Of a stretch of DNA of 64,000 bases, positions 47,914-59,569 are shown piece after piece (position 1 is the first letter of the stretch; each line of letters opens with the position of its first letter). Source of the DNA: Moringa oleifera (lineage: Eukaryota; Streptophyta; Magnoliopsida; Brassicales; Moringaceae); the NCBI GenBank assembly GCA_021397835.1, contig JAJFZO010000407.1:5580001-5644000 (forward strand), in the 5' to 3' direction. The notes under the pieces are model-generated. The model was not told the DNA's origin. It made no database searches and saw nothing but the letters and a program-made list of their open reading frames with translations. Position numbers and translations under genes: made by a program.

Positions 47914-50900
47914 ATGGAAGTTGCAACCCTGAACACTCTTTCTTATGCAATTCAAAATGTCAAATTGGGCACTCCTGTAAAATCCGCGGACCCTAGTTCC
48001 ATCTCTAAGGTCAGGGTCATAGTGAGGGTCCGCTCTTTCCTCCCTCAAGAAATCGTTGCCAAAGAGGGCAACCCGAAGTCTTGCGTTTCCGTTCTTGATC
48101 AGAATTTAGGATCTTCAAGTGAAGTTTCTGTACATATTAAAGATCCTGATACAAGGTCAGTGATTTCATTTTCTAGTTGAGTGTTTTTCCAAATTTCTGC
48201 CGTGAATATGGCGGATGACCTCTTCAGATTATGATGGGTTCTAATTTTTCCTCTTTCTGAATTTAGTCGAAACGAGAGCTATCAGTTGGACTCGTTCTTT
48301 GGCCAAGAGGACGACAATATCAGCCACATCTTTTACAGGGAAGTGAATCCTTTAATTCCTGGAGTTTTTCATGGGTGCAATGCTACAGTGTTTGCTTATG
48401 GAGCTACTGGAAGTGGAAAAACCTACACAATGCAGGTAGGGATTGTCAGATTTCTTATTACCCCTTTGTTTGACGCTAGAAAATGAAGAAAAATTTCAAA
48501 TTTATTTTTGTTGTTTCTTTCAGAACTTCTATCTCAAGGAGGGTCAGATATGTGCTTGAATTAGTGGTTTCTTACCATACATAGAGAGGGTTTAAGGTTT
48601 TGTTTTTTTCTTGTGAATTGTTGCTCACTGTCCAAAAAGAGTAAGCTATTAAGGATTAGACCAACAGTTTGAGAGACTTACTTGTACATTTAGCATCCTT
48701 CTCTCAAAAGTTTAGCAGCTTTGCTTATTGGTATTCTGATGCGTTTAAAATGAAGATATGGCCATGTTTGATGTGGCAGGGAGCTGATGAGCATCCAGGT
48801 CTAATGCCACGGACCATGTCCACTGTTCTGTCTATGTGCAAGATGACTGGAAGCACAGCTGAGATTTCATACTATGAGGTTTACATGGACAGGTGCTACG
48901 ATCTTTTAGAAGTGAAAGCCAAAGAAATTGCAATTTTGGATGACAAAGATGGACAGATCCATCTCAAGGGACTATCTCGGGTCCCTGTTCAGTCAATGTC
49001 TGAATTTAATGAGGTACTCTCTTGTGGAGTTCAGAGGCGAAAAGTTGCACACACAGGTCTCAATGACGTTTCTAGTAGAAGCCATGGGGTGCTTGTGATC
49101 ACTGTTTCCACTCCTTGCAGCGATGATTCAGGAGCTGTCGTCACGGGGAAAATGAATCTCATAGACCTCGCAGGTTATTTCAACACCTTTTCAAGTACAC
49201 CTTTTTAAGAGTACAGATTAAATGGGATTTATGAACCCTTCCTATTTTCAGAGACAGCACTTCTTGTCGTATGATTCAGTGAAATTGCATTACATTGGTA
49301 TCTTATATACTGTTTTTTCTAGTCTTGATTAGAATCTATGGGTTAATTATAGGTAACGAGGATAACAGAAGGACCTGCAACGAAGGAATTCGTCTCCAAG
49401 AGAGTGCCAAGATCAACCAGTCCTTGTTTGCACTGTCGAATGTGATTTATGCACTGAATAACAACAAACCTCGAATACCCTACAGAGAGAGCAAATTGAC
49501 CCGTATCTTGCAGGACTCACTAGGAGGAACAAACCGTGCCTTGATGGTTGCCTGTCTTGTAAGGAGACTGAAGTTAGCTCATGATCATCTATGCTTTCAA
49601 TATTTCCAAAATTTACAAGTGTTGCTGTCTCTTAGTAATCAAGAATTACATTGAATTTTGATTAAAATTCCAAATGCTTTCACTACAGAATCCTGGGGAG
49701 TACCAAGAATCTGTTTATACAGTTAGCTTGGCTGCTAGATCACGCCAAATTTCAAATTATATTTCTTCATCTCAGAAGGTAGCAACTCCAACAGTTAAGG
49801 TAACTATGGAGGCAAAATTGCAAGCATGGCTTGAATCAAAAGGCAAGTCAAAGAGTGCACAGAGAGGGAGAGCATTTGGTTCTCCATTTCCGGGCAAAAC
49901 TCCTAGTTCTGTAAGCCCTGTCAAGAAATCCAATTGCAACAACCCTGCAAAAGCAAAGCCCCATAGTAATGCAAAACTAAGGTATGGGAAATAATCTTAC
50001 TGATTATATAACTTGTTATTCAGGTGGGTTCTTTATTTTTCTTGTGCATATGCAGGAGTATATGTCTGCCTTCAAGCAATTTATTCAACAACGAAATTAC
50101 TGTTGCTTCCAAATTGGAGGTATGCACACTTTACTTCATCATTATCTGTCTCTTAGAAGCAAACTACATTCTCCACTTATATCACAACGTGGTTCCATAA
50201 GATAAAATCTGAAAGAGCGTGAATTAGCTCCATGCTACTATGAAGGAATGAATTTCATCTCTTCATGCTTAATATCAACGTACTGTTGCAGGATCTGCCC
50301 CTTGCTGCTGGGAGTAACGGAGAAGAGGTGAATGCTTATACTACCGGGCTCTTGTTTGAATCACCTACATACTTGCAAGGTATGCTACTGCAGCCAAACT
50401 GGGGCACCAAAATGAACTGTGTAGTTTTTCTGGTTTACGGCTTCTAAAACAATATATTTTGATACAGAAGAACCACTGAACAAGCAGGAGAAGACGAAAT
50501 CCACCAACTCAGTGATCTTTGTTGGATCGCCTCCAATCAATGGGAGCGAAAATGAACTAGAAAGTCCTTCAAGAGAGGCTCTTTCACCCATCAATCTGAA
50601 CATAAACCAAGAAACTCCCAAAACGCCATCTTTTGCTACTTGTGCTAACGACCCACATATGATCTGCACTCCTTTTGATAAATACAATGCATGGAGTTCT
50701 AATTTGAAGGTACGTGCAAATTTACATTGACCATGTGGTGTTTATCTCTTCTTGGTTCCCAAAAATTTGGCTCTTATTTTCCAAGAGTTTAATGTGCAGA
50801 GCTCAGTAATACAACAATATATTCATTTCTTAAATACAGCCAGCAGGTATATTACTTTTTTCTTTTTTCCCTCTGTTTCAATGTTTTTTTTTCCCTTTTT

Positions 50901-51586
50901 GTTACATTTAAAGCAAATGGTGTTTTCACACTTTTCACCAAAGAAACTAATCCTGTCAAGTTCACTTTCATGTTGGCAGAGAAGAGCTACTGGAGATAAA
51001 GGTACACTTTTGTAGATAAACACTAATAATATGATATGGATAACGTCCTTTCACCCTACTTGTATGATACTGCATCCATTACAAGAGCAACACTGCATCC
51101 ATTACAAGAGCAACACGATATTGATTAACATCTTTTCCCTCTGGTTGCATGATGGTGCATTCATTTCAAACAGCACCAAGATACCCACAACATCTTTTCA
51201 TTTTGATTGCATGACAAAACGTGTCCATTTTGAGTTTTATTAACTCTTTTGAGCATTATCCAGGGGATTGGACTGAAAATGGCAGAATACATACTCGAAC
51301 TCAGAGAAACAAGTCCCTTAAGATCGGTAAGAGATTTAATTATACTTTTAGATGCAAAGATGAAGTTTTTTCCCAATTTAGTCTCACACTGAAACTGCAA
51401 TCTGGTATTCAACAGCTAAGTGACTTGGAGAAGATAGGCCTTTCCTCCAAGCAGGTAATAATTATTCTTTGCTGTTCGGCACCCACAGAATAATCAGTAA
51501 AAAGAGCCGAATGACCCATTAACTTTTCGAACTCCTTCCTACAGGTTCACAACATGTTCAGCAGAGCAGCTAAAGGAATATTTTGA
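47914..51586 (+). CDS. KIN10: KIN-10 family kinesin with C-terminal helix-hairpin-helix
   Basis: Thirteen exons: 47914-48155, 48267-48435, 48780-49173, 49353-49558, 49689-49981, 50056-50119, 50292-50379, 50468-50709, 50800-50846, 50980-51001, 51264-51326, 51416-51454 and 51545-51586; 636 aa. The motor domain is N-terminal: [11 protein letters not shown]-loop [11 protein letters not shown] (about 126-136), switch [11 protein letters not shown] (about 231) and switch II LIDLAGNED (about 264-272). The middle is Ser/Pro-rich ([19 protein letters not shown]). The C-terminus holds a helix-hairpin-helix region ([19 protein letters not shown], then [20 protein letters not shown]), as in animal KIF22/Kid, which binds chromosomes. 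A microtubule motor, probably mitotic. The letter within KIN-10 (A, B or C) is not certain. The chosen ATG is the first in frame with the motor. Confidence 0.93.
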
Positions 51587-52559
51587 CAGACCAGGAGAAG
51601 CAACATCCGGTTCTTCCCGATGATTCTTCTTTGTATCCGTTGCACCTTCTTTATATCTCCTGTATTGAAGCCCAAGCCAAAAGTGTGAAATTCATGTAAA
51701 ACTATGAGATTTGTAATATTTTATGAAATCTACTTTGTCCTCAAATTCAGCTGGCATTCTTAGAGAGTTGAAACCCCTTGATTCCTCTTCAAAGGAAATT
51801 AGCTGAAAAAGGGGCAGAAATCCCACGGGAAAAGGAGATTCAATAAGTCTCACAGTTTCCACAAGTCCCCATCAAATTTTATAGGCCACATTCACTCACT
51901 GATATACTATAAACGTTGCTACATCGCACCCGCCCCCAGTGTTTCCACGCACAAACTAGGGTCAAGGTTGGCAAAGGCACTGATACTGGAAATTGGAAAG
52001 GGTCTACAAATTGACAACACAAAAAGATATGGATCGGCCAAACTAATCAGATAAACAACAAAATATCTCATTCCTTAGAGAGTTTTTTCTTCTTCCTCTT
52101 TCTCCTCCTTGTTAACAGGGCAACTAATTCTGCACGATTCCATCTAAATAAAGTTGGATTCTTGATTTGTTCCTTCATCAGCCAACACATACTATTTGGA
52201 GAATACCCGGAAGGAGTATTGTTTGATTTCATTAGTAAAATCACTCTCTCATTCACCATTAAATAGCTACATATATAACCATGAAAAGAAACCACAGAGG
52301 CTTCCACTTTTGTTTCCTTTTTTACATAAGCACACCAAACAGCAAGCAGCCATGACCAAGGCACATCAAGACAGACATTACAATACTAATAACATTCTGC
52401 AAAAGAACCAGCCATAGGTGCTTTATTTTAACATCACTAGATAACAAAGCAGCAGGGAAACATCCTCTGGGGACACAGCCAAGAGAGGGGAAATACTACT
52501 AACACTATTATTACTATTAGACGGTATTTGCTGCTTCAGGTAGAAGGGTATAATGCCTC
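51587..52559. other. Convergent 3' regions of the kinesin and metallothionein genes
   Basis: The two genes point at each other, so both 3' UTRs should lie here. The stretch at 51720-52080 carries no coding signal. A minus-strand frame at 52068-52364 looks like chance. Confidence 0.5.
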
Positions 52560-53023
52560 TCATTTACAGTTGCAGGGATTGCAGGTGCAGTTGTCTCCGC
52601 ACTTGCAACCTCCGTTCTCGGCCCAGACACCCATCTCAGCAGACCCCTCGTAGTGAGCCTTCTCTGGTCCAACGCCCAAAAGTAGGGTCTCAGTGGCTGT
52701 CTTCTCCGCAAAGCTCATGTCAGGGTACATCTTGCACCTGCAAAGTGGTTAACAGAAGGCATCAACTTGAAACCGCAAACACATACAATAAAATAACTTC
52801 CGAAATGATCGAAGATGCCAGTCTTCCCGATCATTTTAACAGAAAATAAAAAAAAAATCTAAAACTAGCTAGCAAGAGGCTCTAACCGGAAAATGTTGGG
52901 AAAGAAGAGAAATTTTTCTGGGGAAACAAACAGATCGAGAATGGGAAAAAGTACTCACCCTCCACAGCCGTTGCCGCACTTACAGCCAGACCCACAGCCA
53001 CAGTTCCCTCCACAGCAAGACAT
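52560..53023 (-). CDS. MT2: Type-2 metallothionein
   Basis: Two exons, 53023-52959 and 52737-52560; 80 aa. N-terminal cysteine cluster [20 protein letters not shown] with the CC and C-x-C pattern of plant type 2. Then a cysteine-free linker ([20 protein letters not shown]) and a C-terminal cluster [17 protein letters not shown]. It chelates copper, zinc or cadmium in the cytosol and buffers metals. The intron sits between the first cysteine cluster and the KMYPD linker, using a GG|GTGAGT donor. Confidence 0.97.
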
Positions 53024-53122
53024 TTTCAGAATCGCAAGGGACAATCGAACAGACCAAGTTGATTGATTTGATCAACAGTGAAACGAACTTGATTGAACGG
53101 GTAGAAAGGAAGGGCAAAAACT

Positions 53123-53164
53123 CTGCTTTATAAAGCAGTTGAGTGGAGATCCACCGTACACGTG
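53123..53164 (-). promoter_or_regulatory. Metallothionein promoter: palindromic TATA box and G-box
   Basis: CTGCTTTATAAAGCAG (53123-53138) is a perfect 16-base palindrome holding the TATA box, 100 bases before the ATG. A G-box CACGTG (53159-53164, in the ABRE-like context ACACGTGTC) follows just upstream. This suggests stress or ABA input. Confidence 0.55.
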
Positions 53165-53643
53165 TCGTGATGTTGCATCATGCTTATCCCATACGTTTCG
53201 GTCCATAAGTGGCACTGCATCCTTCCACACGTAGCTCTCTTACGTCTCTCAGTGGAAGGGTGGTGTACCTTCTGGAGCGTACATTAGCCTTGGCTCCATC
53301 ACCGTCCGATTCGCGTTCGTTCTATCAAAAGTTACATAACCGGTTAAGATCGAAAAGGTGGGCCCTGTGCGTGTACAATTATTGCCTCTTGCGCCAGGCC
53401 ATTTTAAAAATCGTACTCAATTTTATTGAAAGAGGCGCGAGTCCCATGCAACCTTTAACATTGTCTTACAAGTGTTTATAAAAAAAGACTGTACGAGATT
53501 ACAAATGGCAATTGCTTTAATTAGACGTGTATTTATTAGCTTAGAACCGCCATTAACAGTATCATTTTTGTTAAATAATAAAATATTATTTTTAAAAGCA
53601 GCATTATTGACTATTTTATTTATTGCCATAAGCTATCCTAATT

Positions 53644-53783
53644 AAAGATGACAGACTCTTAACGGTGTTGACACTCCCCACGGGAAGGAGAGGTGGTGGC
53701 GGTGGAGATATCAGAATAGAGACAATGGGATTCAATGGTTGATGGATGTTTGCTGAAAGATGACAGACTCTTAACGGTGTTGA
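53644..53783. repeat. Direct repeat of 28 bases, 112 bases apart
   Basis: An identical 28-base word, starting AAAGATGACAGACTCTTAAC and containing an AACGG core, occurs at 53644-53671 and 53756-53783. Confidence 0.85.
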
Positions 53784-54164
53784 ACAATTGGGCACTACCT
53801 TGCAAAAACTGTCCACGGGCCCATGAAAATGACTTCTCACCGACCCAGCCAAATTAGCTCTCTGCAACATTTTTTTTACTTTTCTTTTTTTTTCTTTTTC
53901 AAAAGAAAAAAAGAAAGATCGGCCCCCATGCAACTTTAATTTTGTTAGGGTACATTAGGTAGCAGATTCGGTCATCTGTGTCCTAAGAATCCAGTACTGT
54001 TATGATCATCCCATCATGTCAGTGTCATAAAAGAAAGGTAGGACCCACATCGCTTGATTTATATGGGATCCATCTATCAAGATTTCTCTGTCCTTTTCTT
54101 AGCAGAGTCGTTCTCATATGGTCTGATGCTGAATTATAGAGAAAGAAAAGACTGAACATAAGAT

Positions 54165-54253
54165 GGGCCCACCTGATCACAATGCATATGCATTAGAAAT
54201 TTGGCGATGGACCCACCCGATCATAGCGCATAGGCAATCGAAATTTTGTGGTG
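54165..54253. repeat. Two diverged 44-bp tandem units
   Basis: Units at 54165-54208 and 54209-54252 share GGNCCCACC-GATCA, GCATA-GCA and GAAATTT at the same offsets; a third start (GGGCCCAT) follows at 54253. The GGGCCCA words resemble TCP/site II-type promoter elements, but no gene start lies near. Confidence 0.6.
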
Positions 54254-54716
54254 GGCCCATGATGAAGTCGGTCTATCAGCTCCCCAGGGTAGACTGCAAG
54301 TCGTGATGGGCCTACAAGTCCAATCACTTTGGCAACATTTTGGGATTCTGTATCATCAGATAACTATCCAAAGTGCCGTCCACATGCAAAACTTTCTCCC
54401 ATCTTGACACGCATGTTCTTGGACCTGCAGCGTTTTTATCTGACATTGCTTGCATATGCATGGCTTGTCATTGGTCCTTCATCTTCATCCTCTATGTTCT
54501 CCATGTTAACAGACTACTTAACAAAGAAAAGAGGAAGATAAGAAAGAAAAGGAAGATGTAACCCAGAAGTTATTTTTTCCTTTTCCTTTTTTTTTTTTTT
54601 TTGTGTTTTCTGTTTTTCAATGGTGCTCGGTTGACACTATATGTACTTTATAATCAACAAGGGAGAGAAAATTGTACGCATAAGTGAGATGAAAGAACCT
54701 GAACACGGCCTGAAGC

Positions 54717-57700
54717 TCAATCCCAGAGAGCTTCGTCTAATAGATCGTCAAAAATCATGTCCTCCACCTCAAGCCCTACGCATTCAGTATCGAATTGGAG
54801 GTTCATCCACCCATCAGTCCTGCCTAGATCTCTACTCACCACATAATCTAACGATTGGTCATCTTCAGGTCTTGACCTCATGTACCAGCTGACACTTGTC
54901 CACACCTCTTCAAGAACATGGTATCCTACTGGCATAGGACGGAGGTGACAAAGGGAAGACAAGGGCATGGGACAGTAACTATAGGATCTCTCGTATACCT
55001 CCATCAGTACCTCATTGATTACATCAAACATCAGCAAGTGATTACAGTTACCACCTTCTTCATTCCCAGAACATTCAGGATCAAGAAGCATGCAGCTTTT
55101 TACCTCCTCGTGTATTGAAGGACCCACTGGTTGGTCATCAGAATGCCATGTCCCAAGGGACTCATTTCCACTGAACCCAGAGAGCTGCAGCACGTCTCTG
55201 ACATAATCGAACTTTGCTTTGTCTTTGTCGTCTACAGGAACAAGCACAATATAATTATCTAAAGGAGCTTCTACTTCCTTCAGCTCAAGTTGACCCTCGG
55301 CTACAGTATGATTGTCCATGATGGATTCAGGATGCTGGCCAACCAAACAGTCATGTTGATCGGGACAGAGGTGCCGTTGGTTTAATTCAGAATCTGTTTC
55401 CATATTACCAAACTCCATGAGACATCCACGTACGAACATTGGGAACATAAGCTTTAATAAATTCATAGAGAAAACAATTCAAAATATGTTACCCATATTA
55501 CACATTCAATAATGTGAGGGTGAGATGACATAGTGTAGGGAAAGAAATTGGCTAGAAAGCAGCATACCTTCAGATACGGAAAATTCTGCAAAATCGTCTT
55601 CACAACTGAAGCCGGGCACAAGCAGAGGACTTGCTTCGGCAAGTTCCACAGTAGATTTGCTTGCAGGTTCAATATCTTGGTCATTGGAAGATCCCCTGTC
55701 CCCTACCACCAAGTTGCCCAAATCATTATCAGATTCAACCTTCAGATTGGACTCACTATTTACAACAGATGTTGATCCCAGCCGATCTTCAGTAACCGAA
55801 TTGGTCCCACTAAAGTTGTCTGGAATTTCACTTTTCCCGAAACTGTTACAGTGCAAATGATCTTCTGGAGCGGCTGTAATACTTCGTTCATCCAAACTAC
55901 TTAAGCTGCCAGAGCTCTGAGTATGCATCCTTGAACAGAAGGCATTGGCGCTGTCCTCACTAAAATAAGAAAAAGATTTCAGTTCGGGCAAGGAAAGAAT
56001 CCTTCCTAGGAATTTAGGAGTTCCCCTGCAAGGCAACGCTACCTCTTCTGTGCGCAACTGTAATTTGTCAGATGTTTGGTGTTTGGGTTCTCTTTTGAAA
56101 GTGCATTCATACAAGTGAAGATATCTATCCATGGAATGACCGAGAGACGATGTTCTCCTAATATGGTGAAATCCACTCTTGTTGATAGGAGGATCAGAGT
56201 GATCACTCTCATTACTTCCATTAGTGTCTTTTCTACCTCTGTTTATCAAAGGATCCTTAATCTGATCAACAATTTCCGGACTCAAGTCCTTTGAAAACCC
56301 ATGTTTACGAGGAATTTTGTGAAGGACAGCGTCCATTGCGATCCGTTGCCTCTCCTTTTTGCTCTCTTTAATTGCATATCTTATCTTCCTTCTAAGATCC
56401 TTGAAACGCTTTACTGCCACTTGATTCTCTAGACATTTTTTCAGATGGTGACCTGAACCTGAAGAATTAGTAGCCATTTCAGCCATGGATTGGTTTAGTT
56501 TTATTCCATCTGCCCTATACTCTGCGGCTATCACTGGCATTGACTTTTTGCAGACATATTCTGCAGAGTCAAGCTCGGGAGACTTTTTTCCTCGACCACT
56601 TATATTGGATGCACTCCCCTCTTCCTTCTGTTCTACCACGCTTGATCCACAACCTTTTCTGCCTGATGAACCACGTACAGGAATCGACCTACACTTACTT
56701 AATGTTATTTTGGTGCTCAGTGCCTGCTGACTGTGAAAGTGTCGAGCCAATAAAGAGTCTGGATCCTCTAAAATGTTCAATAGAAACTCCTTATTAATGT
56801 TGATTAAATCCAGTGCATCCAGGAAGACCTTTGACTGGCTGGGTGAATCATCCATAAATTCATGAGCATGTACCGGCTTTGCATCCAGCAAGCTTCGCAT
56901 TTCCCTCTTCAGCTCTTTTAGAGGAAGCTTGTGATCTTCAAATAGTTGCTCCTGGTTGTTATCAACCTGGTTACTCCCCATATCATTCCCATAGAGCACG
57001 TTGCCACAGTCTTCTTCTCTTTTGCCACTGCTGCTTGATTCCTCATAGGACTTCAGTAAAAATGGATCCTGAGTGCTGATAGTAGAAGAGATCCCATTGT
57101 TCTGGTCAATAACCTGGGGAATTTCATCATCTAATACTATATGAGCAAGGGGATCCTTGTCTACATGTTCTAAGCGATGCATTGAATCACTTCGTGTCAA
57201 CTTTGAGTTAACAGGGTAGGTTGAACTCCGATGATGTTTACCCTTCCTTTTAGACTTCTCTTCAGTAATCAGTGCTTTAATTCGAGCTTTGACAGAATGT
57301 TTGGTTGATGAAGTAGGCTTTCTCAACTCCTCTTGAACCTGAGAATTTCATATTAACCATGACTTCTATGTGTTCATATGCTTCTGAATGTAAAAAAGAA
57401 ACTGCTGCCCCTCAACTTGATCCATTTAAAATGAATTTACAGATCAGAATTCTGAGTGGTCTAAGGTCAACCAGAACCAAAGAAACTTGCTTTTTCTTTT
57501 TACTGTAGATATAGTTTTATTATATTATTTAACTATGTTAAAAAAAACCAGTTTACATGAACTTACTGTAGAGTTATCTAATTCAGCATTCACGAGTGCT
57601 CGAAAATCATCAGCATTTGAGGCTTTTCTTGGACTTTTGGTCCCTGAAAACAAAAAGAAATATAGATATGTATTTGGTATACTGGAAATACAGTTCAAAT

Positions 57701-59569
57701 TCAGAAACAAACAAGACGTCACGAGTCAACAATCTGCGGGAGGAATGGATAGTTTTGAGAATTAATTGAGGAGAACTAGCAATCTAGACTTCTTACTTGG
57801 CAAATTATGGCTGATCTGAGAGCCAAGACATTGAGATTTCTAAGGGACATGCTCAAGCAAAGATGGAGGAACAGAAGTTCTACAACTCAGTTCACTTAAA
57901 GAAAAATTTCTCTTACAATGCTAAACATAGATGGATAAAAGAGTTACAAATTCACGAAGATGCATTCACTAAAAGTCCCAACAAAAGAGTTAGGGAGCAT
58001 TCATGAGTGCGCATTGCTTCCCGATTTTACACTATTGACAGGTTAAAAACATGAATTGCAAATTAAGTATTTACTTAAGGCATAACAATCCCCTTTGGAT
58101 AAAAGTCTAGAGTACCCATGTACCACCCATTTTTACAGGTACTACAATTCACAATGAGATGGACAATGCTCAGCATTAAGCAACTAAAAAAGCATGGAGT
58201 TGCAACAATTGGATGCAATCACAGAGGAACAGTAATTTCGCATTGATTAGAGTTGACTTTGCTTACCGACATGATGTCTTCTCTCACCGTGCCTCCGCTG
58301 GGGAAGTCTTTTCTTGATATAACGCCAGTGATGGTACTTGAGTAAACTAAATATCCCTCGCATGAATCCTGCAGGATTATGATGGAAAGAGATGCCATTG
58401 TATTTTTGTTGCGAGTTCTTTCCCATGGTTCATCAGATTCACCTCTAAGGCCCGCTCGAGTGACAAATGACTTGAGCTACAAGATTCTCAAACCTGATCC
58501 AAATATTAAGCACCACAAGGATAAGGCATTCTATCATTCAAGCATCATCACAACCATTACAGGAGATAACTATACTGCACATAAGACTGCCTATTTATCC
58601 AAGCACAACTTGCTGCAGTGTTTTATTTATAAACTAAAAACAACCTTAATAACAACTAAAAAGGGTGATATTTAGATGTCAATTGAGTGTTCCATTGATT
58701 AAAAAGGGGAGGTGCTAGTGGTCAGCAAAGAAATTGAACATGAATCAGAACTCAACAAGAAAATAGCACTTGATTGATTTAAAGAAAGAAGGATAGAGAA
58801 GCCTTTAATCATCTGAAGATCTACCTCAGACCAAAAGCTTGTAGGAAACAAGCACAATTTGCTTTAGTTTAATGATGAAATAGAACCTTTTTAACCCATT
58901 TCTCTTCATCTTGACTATTGCTTCTAACAACCAGAAACAGCCTTATGTATTCACAGCATCAACAAGATGTACAACCAGTGACTGCAAGTAACAACATTTT
59001 GATTGATCATATTCCCCGTCAAATTGCAGCAAATGGTGATGGCAAAATTAGGGGGAAAAAATCTGAAAGTTTTTATTTGTATATGCTTTTGGATCTTTTT
59101 TTCCTTTCTATGCAAGCAAATTAAAGCCCTTGCATTACAAAATCTGAGACTAGAATACTAACACATTGAGTTTTTCGCTGTTCTTTTTTATTTCTGGAAA
59201 GCAGAACTTAAATTCTGTGTAAAGGAAACTCATTGATTATGCCTCCAATGGAAACTTACAGTAAACCAAACGCGTATCCTCATCAATCTCACTTTTCCTC
59301 CCCCATCAAACATAAAAGAGAACATAATTCTGCAATTGATAGCTGTTACGACATCCACGAAAACAACATAGCACTAAAATTATCAAACAAAGGCGTAAAA
59401 CCAAAGTCGCTGGGTGAAAAAAAAAATAGAAAAATAGAAAAGTAAGCGATCATCCTCGTCCTTAAATGAATATATATATATATATAGAAAGAGAAAAGAC
59501 AATGAAAAAGAGAGATGTATGAAACGCAGTACCTCTCAGAGGAGAATCAGAGTCCTTGTACTTTTCCAT
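54717..59569 (-). CDS. DUF4378-domain protein, TRM-like
   Basis: Five exons: 59569-59533, 58368-58267, 57643-57567, 57338-55568 and 55393-54717; 887 aa. It starts MEKYKDSDSPLRGFMRGIFS and then a basic stretch (HHWRYIKKRLPQRR). FLDALDLININKEFLLNIL followed by EDPDSLLARHF (about residues 245-275) is the DUF3741-type segment of this family. A basic region follows (RFKDLRRKIRYAIKESKKER). The last exon holds the DUF4378 region (FDYVRDVLQLSGFSGNES, DVINEVLMEVYERSYSY, ...RTDGWMNLQFDTECVGLEVE). Relatives (TRM/LONGIFOLIA group) work with microtubules and cell shape, but I did not find a clear TON1-binding motif, so the role is inferred. The last acceptor (AAACAG|ATTC) was chosen because it keeps phase. 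Confidence 0.85.

Larger units (their letters stand above)
53165..54716. other. Intergenic DNA between metallothionein and DUF4378 genes
   Basis: No gene seen. It holds the distal metallothionein promoter, two sets of short direct repeats (53644-53783 and 54165-54253), poly-T stretches near 53870 and 54585, and the presumed 3' UTR of the DUF4378 gene. Confidence 0.6.
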
